Shown here: piece by piece, positions 25,301 to 37,150 of the stretch
How the letters are laid out: every line of letters begins with the position of its first letter
Numbering within the stretch: position 1 is the first letter of the stretch
Source of the DNA: Callaeas wilsoni
Lineage: Eukaryota > Chordata > Aves > Passeriformes > Callaeidae
Assembly: GCA_013398955.1 (NCBI GenBank)
Contig: VWPU01017864.1
Span: 62,001-126,000 of the forward strand
Length of the DNA stretch: 64,000 nt
Direction: 5' to 3'
The notes under the pieces: generated by a model
Told to the model about the DNA's origin: nothing
The model's database searches: none
The model's input: only the letters and a program-made list of their open reading frames with translations
Position numbers and translations under genes: made by a program

Positions 25301-28300
25301 GACTGGGGACTCAATAGGACCAATTTGCCTCAGTGTAGTTGAAACAGGGATGCAGTACATGTTACTGTTCTAGTGATTTCTATATCAATATTAAAGAAAT
25401 CCAGCTGACACTGTGCAATTAAATACCATGTTGGCAAAACTGGATCAGGACCATTTTATTACCTTCACATGTGGGTATCTGCATTTTAAGATGCTTAAAG
25501 ACATCACATCACATTTCAAGGTGTATGATGGTCATGACACAGGTCAGATTTCTCAGCTGACTTTAGAAGACATTCCCATCTCTGCTAATTATAAGCTTAC
25601 AACATTTCCCCTTACACAGCAGTCAAAAACTTGGAGTATTCCTTCCGTTTATGAATTTAGGATTTTTAAATCAATTTTTTTAGGAACTTCTGCTGGCATA
25701 ACTTAGTTTATAGCCCTATTAGCTTGGGTTGCTAAAGTGTTACACAAAATAACAGTAGCATTCAGATAGATTTCTGAGGTGCAGAGCCATAAATTTTGAC
25801 AGCATTTTATTTGATGAAAGTAAATAGTGTCATTTTCCACTTTATGAACTCCATTTGACATACACTCTGATCTTAAAAAATTTATGGCATTTGAGAACGG
25901 AGAAGATGGGCTGCTCAAATTCTCCATGACCAATAATTTATCAAATCTGTCTCCCATTTTTTTCTACACATACAAAAGCCTGTTCTGCTAATGTCCTCCA
26001 GTGTTTAAAGCTAATGGGCTATATTTGGGCTATCCTGTTATCTAAGATATGTGATAAATATTAAGCATTAAAGATGTCTACTGAAAGGGCAACAGGATTT
26101 ATTATTAATCAAAAGAATAAATCAGTTTTTCCTCTGCTATGTCAATCCTTGTCTATTTAAAAGTGTTGCCAATGTTGCAGTTCTCTCATCTCATTGTTAG
26201 TGGAGTTCCAGGTGTTTCTGTTCCTGAGGGGTTTTTCAGATTTTCACCACTTCTACATCTAGCTCCCTGGAAAAGGGGCAGATGCTTTCTCTGGTTCAGG
26301 GCTCAATGCTTCATGTTGATAACATAGTAATGCTAACCTAGAACACAGCCCCATTTGCAGTTCTCACTGCCCCATCTGCTAATTTTCTCCTCTTGACATG
26401 AGGATATTGTGCAGATTCCTCTGTACCCGTCGTAAGCAGAGGCAGCCTTAATTCCACACATTCACTTTCCCTCGATGGGCAGAACATGAGCCTTGTTAGT
26501 TACAAGGTGGGGCTTTCTTGCAAATCACACCAAAAAGCTTTCAGGAGTAAGAATGATGTGGTCCATATAAATGTGACTGCTGGGAAACACTACTGGAGGC
26601 AATGAAAGATTTCCAGCTGGAAAGACTTAGTGCCTGTTGTTTCTGGAAAGCAAGCTGAAAATACGACTGTTCCACACAGTGTGCCTCTCCCTAAGCATCC
26701 AGGTAGAGGGCACAGGACTTGATGAACCTTTTACAGAGGCAACACCTTTGTGAAGGGACACTGCTTTGAGTTGATGATACTTTTGAAAATAAACAGCAGT
26801 GTTAGATGGGGAGGAGGGCTGTGAAAGTCAGATTTCTAGTTGGTACTTCATTTTTTTTCCGAAATAAAACTGCTCAGTACTCCCAGCTGGCTTTTCTACC
26901 TTAGGGAAGAAGAAGACCCTCACACTCCAACATGCCACCACCCCCAGCCTGGGTTAGGCTACAATTCTCAAATAGGAGGAAAACAGATTTCTCTCTTTAA
27001 CATTGGTCTGTTCACAGATCAGCATTCAAAGAGATATTGTCCTATCATCCACCTTCAACACCCAGCTCAAGGAGATGCCACTTCTTTGGCCCTTGAAATT
27101 CTCACTTGAGTAGATTTAGATATTCTGATCTAGCTGAAGCCACTCATGTCATACAGGGATTTTAATCCTCCTTGCTACCCATGGTTTGAAATCTATTTAC
27201 ATCTGTATTGCTAAACTAAAATAGCATGAGGAAGAGTAGAAAATTAGAGAAAGAAAACAATGAGAGGATCTTAAACATAGCCTCAAGTCTGATGCAAAGA
27301 CCTCATTGTGGAGATAAAACACTTCTGTTATTTTGCTGTATATTTTAGGAGAGAATAATATCTTAGTTCTAGGCCTGTAAACATTTGCCTTTGAGATGTT
27401 CAGAAGCCTTGGTCTCTGCCACAACGTAATTATACAGCACAGAATAAATATTTTACAGTCAATTAAGTACACTAAATGTGCATATTTAGGAAACCTGATT
27501 TAAACATCATCTGTACCATGCTACATCTCTACCACACCACAGTTCTTCCATCTGAACCTGAGACCAATTACTTTGCTAATTAAGCTCAGAGGTTCAGCCA
27601 GCTTCTGAAGGAGTGCTTGAAACTTTGTTTTGTTGTGGAAATTATGCTAGCCACCATAACAGGGCTTGGCTCTTGGTTTCTGCTGATTCCATAAAGCCAA
27701 AGAGGAAATTCTTCTGTAAACCTCTCTTTTATTAGCAGTACAGCTCAAGCTGGATGCCTCCAAATAGGAATTCTGAACGCTAAAGTTTTCTTCATTTTTC
27801 AATCATGTAGTCTATCAGTCAATAAAACCCAAGATTTTTGCAGGAGACCAAATTCATGGCACGCGCAGGTATTCAGTTTTTGATAATGACTGAACAATAG
27901 TTTATGAAAGCTCTTATTAAGAAAAATAACATATTCATTTAGAAGTCATCCAGTGTTATGGGAATTTCTCCAAATGTTATTATAATATTAGAAGGATGAT
28001 TAATATTATGGCACACATAAAATTCTTTCATCTTTTCTGGGACACAAGTTCTTTTCAGTCTGTGACTGACTGTGAAGAGGAGAAAGATATCAATGCAGGA
28101 AGGAAAGTGGGTTTTGCTGCTTTCCCTCCAAGCATTTTGACTGCACTACTTACATAGAGAATGTCTGATTCAGTATTAGACTAAGAAAGGGATGCAACTG
28201 ACTTCAAACCAAAGCAGAACAAGAACAAACCAAAAGAGTGAAATACTATTAGTACTATGACTACTACTATAACTAGTAAAAAAAAAAAATTAGGCTGAAT

Positions 28301-29455
28301 CCTTTAAATAAATGTCAGGCATTGCTTGAACCAAGTCCCAAATTGTCTTGTCACATGGAGATCTAGTTCTTCAGCACTTCCTCCAAAGATTTGCAACTAA
28401 AATAAAAAAAATCTTTTAATGAAACGCTTTCTTCCCCCCCACCTTATATGCCTAATATTTACTAGGTTTTTACCCTCATCACTTACAGTAGTCAAACACA
28501 GAAGTGAACAATATAATACAAAAGGCCATCAACCACTTGAGGCTGTTATATTTAGCAAGGCAGATGCTCCCTTAATAGCACTTGGCTCCACTTAACATTG
28601 AAAATACATCTGTATTATGGGGAAGGAGCAGGAAAAATTGTAATATTACAAGTCTCCTACCCTGTTCTGCGATCAGTGCCAGTAAATCTCTCTCTGAAAA
28701 TCTCTGTCACATTAGATGTTTGTGAAAATATAGGTATCACTTTGTCAGGCATGTCAACAACAGATGACAAGGATGATCTTTTTTGATTTCACTGGGATGC
28801 TCTCATCTTGCATAACCAAAGACTGGTAACTTCTCTTAGAGTGTCTGGAATGTTCCCTCACTTGTTAGCTCCTCAAACAAAACATCCTTTTCTTCATTCA
28901 AGTAACAAATGGATTTAAGACATTTTCCTGAAGCAACCTGGGCTGTCCCTGTTTTTCATCAGGAGCTTAGCAGCCCAGTAGAATGAGTATTCAGTGTGAT
29001 GAATTGGGTGTGGGGTGAAGGAAAAAGATGAATGAGCGCAGACACTGTCAAGGCTTCACCGGTAGAAAATGTTAACGATGTGCTTGGAGTTTCCTGATAA
29101 GTCTGTCAGATGGCCCATTACTGGAAAAAATCTTCTCTTCTGACACCATGCTGATGTGATTGTGGAGGCAGAAATGGGAAGTAGTGGCACTTACGAAATA
29201 CAAATTGCAGGTGGTTTTGCTGTCTGGGGTTCAGATAAAGCATTGAAACAAAAGTTTCTCTGCTTTCACTCTCAGAAATGCAGTCACTATAGCTAAGCAC
29301 GAACAAGGTGGACAGGACTGTGCAGAAATTCAGACTGATTTGCAGAAGTACAAAATCAGCAACTTGTGCTCCTGCCTGTACAAATAAAGCTTTATTAAGC
29401 TACTGTATGAGGGAAATAACATCAGGAGCCAATGCACTGGACTTGCTGAAAACTC

Positions 29456-29482
29456 TTATGAAGAGTAAGTAACTCTTCATAA
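29456..29482. repeat. Perfect 11-bp inverted repeat, 5-nt loop
   Basis: The left arm at 29456-29466 and the right arm at 29472-29482 are exact reverse complements, separated by AAGTA. A further partial copy of the arm (AACTCTT) lies immediately upstream at 29451-29457. It could form a small hairpin. There is no T run typical of a Pol III terminator directly after it and no sign of a longer precursor stem. Confidence 0.85.
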
Positions 29483-31180
29483 TTACTTGCAAATTTTTTA
29501 ATATAAGTTAAATATTAAGAGAAGCTTTGAATCCAGTTGCTCAGAGCAAACATCTCCCAAAGCTGAGCGAAAAAAAAGGAGAAAGGGGCCAACCCCTTTT
29601 GCTGATTTAGGTGTGAAATTATTTCTACATTCTTTTAATTTTAGGCAAAAGATTAGCAATATCTGTCACAGATTGCTGCGGACTCTCCATTAACTCCAGA
29701 GGCCAAAGCACTTTTACTTTGAGTGGATATGCTATTTCTGCTCCGTAACATTAATTCTCTAGTCAAAAGCAATAAAATTCCTCTAGTTAACCTTGAAATA
29801 AAACCAGATTGATTATTTCTGACATGTGGTATTGAAATCAACACCCTGCTGTGGAAGAGGTGTTGAAGAAGGGCCTCTATCTTAAATGAAATATTGTTTC
29901 CCTTGTGTAAGGAAGAGATTAAAATCCCAGAAATGCAAACTCTGGCAATTTGATAATCAAGAAAAAAAGATAGCAGGGGCTTGACCTTTCAGCCAAGCAC
30001 AACATCTTTTCTAGCGGTTGTATTTGCTGAAATGCTGCCGATTACTAAAGACTAGCCATTGTTTTCATCCAGCTGCCTTCCTGCCATCATTCAGCAGAGG
30101 CAGTGTAAATACTGGCTGGAGAGGGAGGAGCTGAAGTGAAGATGGATGATCGCTCTAACCCTCAGTCCACACTAGAGGATCCTTATTCCTGGTGTGGAGG
30201 AACCCATTTGCCTTTGCATGAACGCAGCCCAGCTCCAGCTCGTGGGTAGAGCCAGTTTCCAGGCAGGAGTCTAGCAGCACTGACATTACAGGATGAAAAC
30301 AGGCGTTGTCCATTCAGATAAAGGAACACAGCATTCCCATTCCAGCTCCAGAGCAAGTAATAGCAGCAGGAATCCCCAGACACCTGCCTGTGTAAGTGTA
30401 GGAGCAGCTCTGGAGGGCTTAGTTACTGCAGAGTATGGTATAATTTTCTCTCTCAAAGTTGTTCTGGTAGAATATGAGCATCTTTGCAAATGTGACTAAA
30501 TAATATTTCCTGTAGAAGAATTTGTCCTGGGAAAGGAGTCAGATTAGTCTACAAGTGAGCTGTTCAAAGCCTATTTTTAAAGTGTAAGGCCTTGACATCA
30601 GTGTACACTTTGTAGAGTCACTGCATCTTTTCCAACTGCTAAGGCACAATCCAAGCTACATTAAAATGATGCTTTTTCTCATGAGGATATGAAAGAAATT
30701 CTGTCAAAGAAAGACTTTGCATGTAAACATCCCAATTCTAAATCTGAACTGTTGATATTCACCCAGAAAGTCACTGGCTAGAACTTTGCAAAGCAAGTGC
30801 ACTACAGAAAATCAAAACCAAAATAAAACTTGGAGAGTATTTGGCAATTACAGTTTCACACAGACATGCAAGAGATTGAGAAGTTTTCAGGATCAAGAAA
30901 AGGGAGCTGATAAATGCTAGAAACACAAATATCTGTGGAATTTATTCTATTCCCCAGTAAGTAGGATTTTCAACAAAACAATTATACGCTGTGGTGTTTT
31001 TTTCCCCACAGGACACAAGACTCCTCCTCCAAAGCACAGGAGGGATAATGTCTGTGGATGGATCGGGCTTGTGGAGTGAAGGAGACTGTTGTTTGTGGGT
31101 TTGCCTTCTTCAATTTGATTAAAACCTTGCCAAAAAAAATCTGGCATCTCTGTACTTTTTAAAAACTGCTCCACCAGATG

Positions 31181-31600
31181 GCTATTATTCAGCTTGTGGA
31201 GGAAGCACTGGGGGAGTTGTTTAGGAATCCAGAACTTTTATGTGCACATGTCACCAAATTAATAAGGACTGTTTCTCTCAGAGAAGAGCTCGATTGGTAC
31301 AACCTACGGGCTGGAAATAGCGGTGCAGCGCCAGTGTCTGCTGTAGGTACCTTGTTTTGGCTGTGTGCCACCAGGAGCGTGGGATGTGCCACACGGGCAT
31401 CTGGTAAGAGGCGAGCATGTAGGACATAGAAACTGCACCAAGGATGTAGGACATAAAAACTGCGCCAGTGATGCAGCGAGCCCAGGACACCTGTAGGTGT
31501 TGATTGGGGACTCTTGCAGGGATCCTTGAGATTCCCAGACTTCTTGACAATCCTCCGCCACCACTCACCCTGCTACTGAAAAATGGAGATATTTACAAGC
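31181..31600 (+). other. GC-richer island, possible LTR/retroelement fragment
   Basis: This stretch is richer in G, C and CpG than its flanks and contains a 27-bp tandem duplication. At 31505-31523 it has a sequence resembling the proline-tRNA primer-binding site of gammaretrovirus-like elements: about 15 of 18 positions agree if one gap is allowed, and it is followed by CC. Upstream DNA could then be the end of an LTR. No LTR boundary, TATA box, poly-A signal or gag-like frame was identified. A 90-codon plus-strand frame from 31504 has no recognisable motif. It may instead be an unrelated GC-rich patch, and the assignment is tentative. Confidence 0.2.
31417..31470. repeat. 27-bp tandem duplication, two copies
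   Basis: Two adjacent 27-bp units (31417-31443 and 31444-31470) agree at 23 of 27 positions. Both begin ATGTAGGACATA. The unit length is a multiple of three, so overlapping frames stay open on both strands and show a repeated QFLCPT peptide on the minus strand. Confidence 0.9.
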
Positions 31601-34600
31601 TTGCTTTGGCAAAAGGAGAGCTTAAACACATTTCTGGAGTTGAGCCAAAGGTCCAACTCTTCCAGTGGAGCCCAACAAGAAACATGAAAGTGCAAGTGTG
31701 TTATCCTGCAGATGGAGGATATAGCCAGACACTGGCTTCTCTAAGTTTAGATTTTCATAACAAACCTTTCTGCTGAGAAATTCCCCAGTGTCAGATTCTG
31801 TACTTTTTTCTTATTCTTTTATAACACACTTAGACTTTCATTTTAGTATCTTTCTTACTCAGAATTTTTCTTTTTTAAATTGGAGGAGGAGAGGGAGAAG
31901 TTGTTAAAGATCAGAATTTTCATACTAAAGTTTGAAAAAACTGAACATCTCTGCTCGTAGGGGAGAATTTGCAGGTATTCTCCTGCTCTGAGACAGTTGT
32001 TTAGGTGGAGTTTCTAGTGAATGAGTTTCTAATGAGCCAGACTGGTTTCTTTTAGAGGTTTAAATAGTGCAGGTTCTGTATTTAGCCTCTAATGAAGAAA
32101 ATTTTCTTAGCTAAAATAGAAAAATTAATCAAGAAGTAAAAGCATTCTAATAAAAGACATCTTTCATATCTCGGGAATATGCAAGGTATTATTTTTAAAG
32201 GCTTATGATGAGTGCAGAGTTGTTTCCTCATATTCCTTTGACAAAGACATGCAATAATTCTGTAACTCTGCACACAAGAACAGTGACCAAGGATTCATAT
32301 AGATACACTGCCACGTGCTTACATCTTCATTCATTTCCTCAGGTAGTTGCACCAGAGCCCTATTTTAGCTTGGCTCAGTGAACAGGAGCCAGCAGGTGTT
32401 GCGTTTGACAGATTTGTTGCCAGCCAGGCTTTGTCTGTTTTGGAGTCACGCACTGTCTTTTTTCTGGGTCCTATTCTGAGCCACTGAAGCCAGGAGTTAT
32501 ACCTTATCTTAATCGGAGCTCAGGCAGAATCTGTAGGATGCTGTGTCAGGAAGGGATCTAGATACTCCAGTAGCACTAACAATTATTATTAAAGTTAGCT
32601 GATTTCTGTAGACAAGGACCATATTCTGTAAAGAAGCTGGTCCCAGTTGTGGGTCCTGAGTGCTTCTGCTCCATGCACCTTCAATTTAACTTTACACCAT
32701 AAATTTGAATAAATGTGTGTGTATGTGAGGTCCTTCAAAACGCTCTGCTGGCACTGATGTCATGAGCAGACTCCCTCTGGAATTCAGATAGCTGATACAA
32801 GCCAACGCTAAGTGCTTCTGAAAATCCCAGCCTTACAATCCATTTATTTGCATGAAACCATTTCCTTGGAAAATGGGAAACTAAACAGGAATTTTAAAGG
32901 CATAATGCTACTGTCATCAGAAATCTTGCATACTCAACATCTTTCAACCTAAAGAGTATAAATATGCTCAGACTATATGTGGAGTGCTTGGGTATCCTGA
33001 TTAACAAGTGAATGCATCAGTGCATTCTGCTTGGCAGAAATGTGTTGGCAACTCTGACATACATCAGTTGCTGAGTTACTGGACAGTGTCTGCGGCTGAG
33101 CCTTTGAGCAAGAACACTGAGATGAAGCCCCATTCTTACCTATTATCTCATGAGAAGTTTAATATCCACGCAAAGAAGCTAGAGTTCACTTTTTGAACTC
33201 TTATCTGGCAGATCCCAAATCACTGTTTACCTACTTTTGCAGAATAAAGCCATAAATTGACCCTGCCAGGATAGGTAGGACAGGTAGTTATGGATTTTAG
33301 GGACTGGTAAGCATTCATCCCCATACCTCATAGGGTGCATATTTTCCCCTCTGAACAGTGGAAGAAAATTGAGATTTTATATGCATGAGAGGATAGAGAA
33401 CTGTTATCATTATGCCCTCATAAACTTTTATTCTATAGCAGAAGACAAATGACCAATGTAGACAGGAATGAAACCACACACTAAAGGAGCAAGAACAACA
33501 GTAGCACTGACGCTGTGAAAACATGTGATTCTTCCATATTATGTGCCACAGACTTTGCCCTGTATCTATTTTACAGTGCATTGCAGAGGCTCCTGAACTC
33601 AAGCAGTACCTGGCAAAAAAGAGCTGCCAAAGCAAGAGTTATCCACAAGAGGAAAGGGAGAGAAGGTTGCCAGTGGATAGCTGCAGGTGATTGTCTAAAA
33701 CTGGAGGAGAAGCAGGAGGAAAAAATCAGGAAAGGAAAGGAGATTTGTATGCTGTGACCTACCAGAGTAGAGAGGCAAGCAAAAAGTTACCTAAAATGTG
33801 GAAAAGGGAAATACATTTGGTGAGTGGAAAATAGCTGCCAGCTGCAGACTTTCAGAGTGAGTTTTAAATATTGCTGAGAGTACATTGCTCAGAAGTTAAC
33901 TGAATCTTCTGGGCATAAAATTTCATTTAGCACGTTGCATTAAAGTGCTGCAGCTTTCTGCAAGAGTGGCAAAGTTTCTTACACAGGCTTGTGTGTTACA
34001 CCCCTTGTGATATCTGGCAAATTTGTGCATAAAGGAATCTGACATGCATCTCCCAGGTTATTCCTCCTTCCAGTGAGGCAACCACATGTGCATAATCGAT
34101 GGCTATACTTTATATTCTCTTGGCTTTTATTTCTTTTGCACTTTCCTTATTAGAGCAGGAGCAATTTTAGGAATATCTAGGAAGTAATGTTTTCCCTCTG
34201 CAAAAGTCTCAACCAAAAGCAGTTTGTTTTCATAGACAATTGCAACTGAAATATATGAGGCTTTTGCCATAAACCTGATGTATTTTGATTAAAAATATAA
34301 TTAGTGCAAGTTTCCATTTAATTTAGAAGCTATTTTAAATAGGACAAAGTTTCCTCACACAATTTCTTAACCAAACTGAATAAAAATTAGTTTCGAACTA
34401 TAATACAGATTTATCACAGCACTTGTCACCCTGATGGACCTCAGGCTTAGAAGTCCGGCCTTACTGGGAAGTAGCTTAGGAGATATTTAACAGCACACCA
34501 AAGGCAGTGGATGGGTTCAGGTCAGAAGTATAATCTTTCAAGTGATATAAAAGAAGATATCTAAACATAAGAATATGACTTCAGTTGGAACCTCAGCCTT

Positions 34601-36439
34601 GGCACACGCTCACATATTATCTGAAGATGGATTGTAATTGTTTAACATGCCACAGTTCTTTTTCTGAGTAGCCAGCAAGTACGTACAAAGATGAGCATTA
34701 TAGGCCTGTTTCCCTGTCATTCAGAAATGTGCCAAGTTTTATTAACTTGTGCCTTTAAATGTGTATCAGAAGGGTTAAATATCGATTAAATGCCTTTGAG
34801 AAACTCAAAATGGATAAAAAACCAAAACCTGTTTGAATCTGAATATTAAATGCATGATAAAGCACTGATGGATATTTTATGAGGTTTTTGGAGAATTTTT
34901 TTACTTTTTTTTTTCCTTTTTTGTAACTGAGAAAATCTGACAAGAATTTTAGATGGTAAGTTTTCAGAGGCCTGTTAATTTACGGCTCTGTTTATCCGTG
35001 CCTTCTGTGTGCAGCTGCAGAGCATTATTGTGTCAAACGTATTAAAATGAGGCACAGATTTAGTTAGAGAAACTCTGCAGGAACTGATGAAAGCAATCTC
35101 TTGAAAAACCAGGGAAATATGCTTCTCCAGAGCTCTTAAAAGGGACATTTTGACAATGCATCAAACAATTTGGAAACACAAATGAAAACCCATAAAGCTG
35201 CTGGTTGGTACTGCCTAGGTAGTTATCCCTCCGTAATGTCATAACATCGTAAGTCAATACTCTCATCTCATTCAGAATCCATTCGCATGTGTTTAACCTG
35301 AGGTCTGAGTTTAGGCCTTGCTGATTTCACCAGGAGTTAAATCCACACCTAAATTCACAGCAAATATGAGAAATACAAACACCGTTTTGAGATGCAGCAG
35401 ATATGGAAAGAGGGTGTTTGCTGTGAGTGTGCCTATGGGGCTTGACAATATTATCCTTGCACTAGAGGAAACCTGAACCTTCACATAGGCACGTCTGATC
35501 CTAACAGTGTTACTGGGAATTAGACATTTCAATAACTCTTGAGAACCAAAACAACATAGTGCTAAGGTATTTAGGCAGCTAACGATGCAATCCACACTGC
35601 CTGGTAGGATTTCCAAGGTTGGTAATGTACTTAGTTTCAGCTGGTTTAAAAAAACAGCCAAACACTGCAATTCAATAAGTCACATGCCTTCTAGCAGCAA
35701 TAATGTCGTTTCCTTATGAATGCTTCCCTATTAAAAGTGTCCCATTCAAATAAGTACCATATGATTTGTACAATAACGTGTTGCACATCTGTTCATTGTA
35801 GCTTCATTTGAACTAAGGGAATGTGAGACACTGTGCAATACTTTCATTGCCTTTTCTCATTGTTTTGTGATGTGAAAAAACTGTAAAACATTTGGAAAAA
35901 AGATAATTAGGTGTCTAGCCTTCATAGTGTGTAGTAGTGCACTGTAGCAGTGCTTTAGCTGAGCACACATGATCATTCCTTGAGGAAAGAGCAGAGAAGG
36001 ACAGCATTGCAGTGAGCAGGTGTCCAGCTTTTGCAGGCAAGCACCCCATGCCCAGAGTTTTGGTGCATGTGTATTAAATACTGCTGGAGGTTTGGCGTTT
36101 TAGGAAGAACTCACACGGATCTTGCATGTCATCCTGACCACAATTAAAGTCTGAGCAAATGCCAGAATGCCCTCTTCTCTCCTCTTCCTTCCTTACCAAA
36201 TACAGTAAATGTGAAGGTTGCCCTAACAGGCATTCTGCCATCTCTAAAATTCCAATGAAGGAGAATTCCCCTTAGCTTCGTGCATCTTGATGCCTCTCTG
36301 CAAGCCCCTACCCACAGCTTCCTACTGTCTGAAGGGTTAAAGTCCCTTACTCTCTTGACTTAACTTCATGTAGGCACAAAAGTTTTACATGTCAATATAA
36401 ATAACTCAACCCTCTTAAAATCCTGTTAAATTCTTTTCC
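31601..36439. other. AT-rich non-coding DNA, no gene seen
   Basis: No gene or assigned repeat. A purine-rich stretch with GGA and GAA units runs at 33640-33755. A stretch at 34960-35060 with CpGs in AT-rich context might be a conserved non-coding element. The remaining frames are short and unremarkable. Confidence 0.6.
33640..33755 (+). repeat. Purine-rich stretch
   Basis: The plus strand is dominated by A and G, with GGAAAGGGAGAGAAGG at the start and GGAGGAGAAGCAGGAGG near the middle, interrupted by a short mixed segment. Such asymmetric tracts are common in vertebrate introns. No function is implied. Confidence 0.6.
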
Positions 36440-37150
36440 TCAGCAATTTCCTGTGACATTGAATTCCATGGACTGATAATGTGCTACTTTAAAACACTTT
36501 CCCTTCTGTTCATTTCACATTTTCTGCCTGTCAATTTAATCAACTTGTCTCTTCTAATTGTGTTACGGGGCTGGGACTGGCTATGGAGGAGTACCAGATC
36601 TCTTTCCCTTAAACTATTCGTTGTTTTGGGTGGTGGTTCTTATACTCTTCCTTTCTAAACTAAATAGCCTTGGTTGTTTTGATTGTTCTCAATATTTAAT
36701 CTCTCTTCCGCTCTCTTATCCCCTGTCCATGCAAAATTTACCATCTGTGGCACACAGGAGTTTGGACTTGAGACAGACTACTCTGTGCACAGTATTAAGG
36801 GGAGAGGGGGGTTGGAAAGTATCACCAAATTATAAAATCCTAGTCTATTCCAATATTTCTTTTAGCAATCCTTGCAATTTTTATAATTTTGCCCAATCAC
36901 TTCCTTGTTCTGAAATCTCAGCAGCACGCCAGCCTGCTAACGATAAGTGCTAGATCTGTTCCTGAAATACTCTAGGTAATTTAGATCTTTAGGTAATTTA
37001 GATCCCAGCAGTGGGTGAAAAATAATTAGGCTTTTTCTTGCACTCCATGTCACTTCACATTTATCTAATTTAAATTGTAGCTGCTACCCAACTGCATTGC
37101 TGATAGGTTTATTCAGTCCTGTTTGAGTGTAGATACCAGCTACCCTACTT
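36440..37150 (-). mobile_element. Ancient degenerate CR1-clade LINE, antisense
   Basis: Read on the plus strand, the left end (about 36447-36570) resembles the antisense of the region after the RT frame in old sauropsid CR1-type LINEs, with CATTGAATTCCATGGA, then TCTGCCTGTCAATTTAATC, then TTGTGTTACGGG in the expected order. The right end (about 37045-37090) resembles the antisense of the RT block encoding FN-DKC-V, shown by CACTTCACATTTATCTAATTTAAATT. The distance of roughly 600-700 bp agrees with the LINE layout. The middle is too decayed to align by eye. It is far more diverged than the other CR1 copies and so probably much older. A 15-bp direct repeat with period 17 (36973-37004) and a G-rich stretch (36799-36815) lie inside. 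Boundaries are approximate. Confidence 0.5.
36973..37004. repeat. 15-bp direct repeat, period 17
   Basis: TAGGTAATTTAGATC occurs twice, at 36973-36987 and 36990-37004, separated by two bases. It is a minor local duplication inside the old LINE. Confidence 0.9.

Larger units (their letters stand above)
20932..31180. other. Non-coding DNA with small simple repeats
   Basis: No gene is recognised. The stretch includes a 16-base poly-A (22302-22317), an 11-bp hairpin (29456-29482), an A run near 28279, and AT-rich stretches at 22540-22700 and 23240-23440 that resemble conserved non-coding DNA. Frames are at most about 119 codons and unremarkable. A segment at about 24770-25240 differs slightly in composition and might be an old repeat, but I cannot assign it. 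Confidence 0.6.

Noticed and set aside
27758..27768. CCAAATAGG resembling a serum-response-factor site
   Set aside because: The core is one base short of the CC(A/T)6GG consensus, and an isolated site means little.
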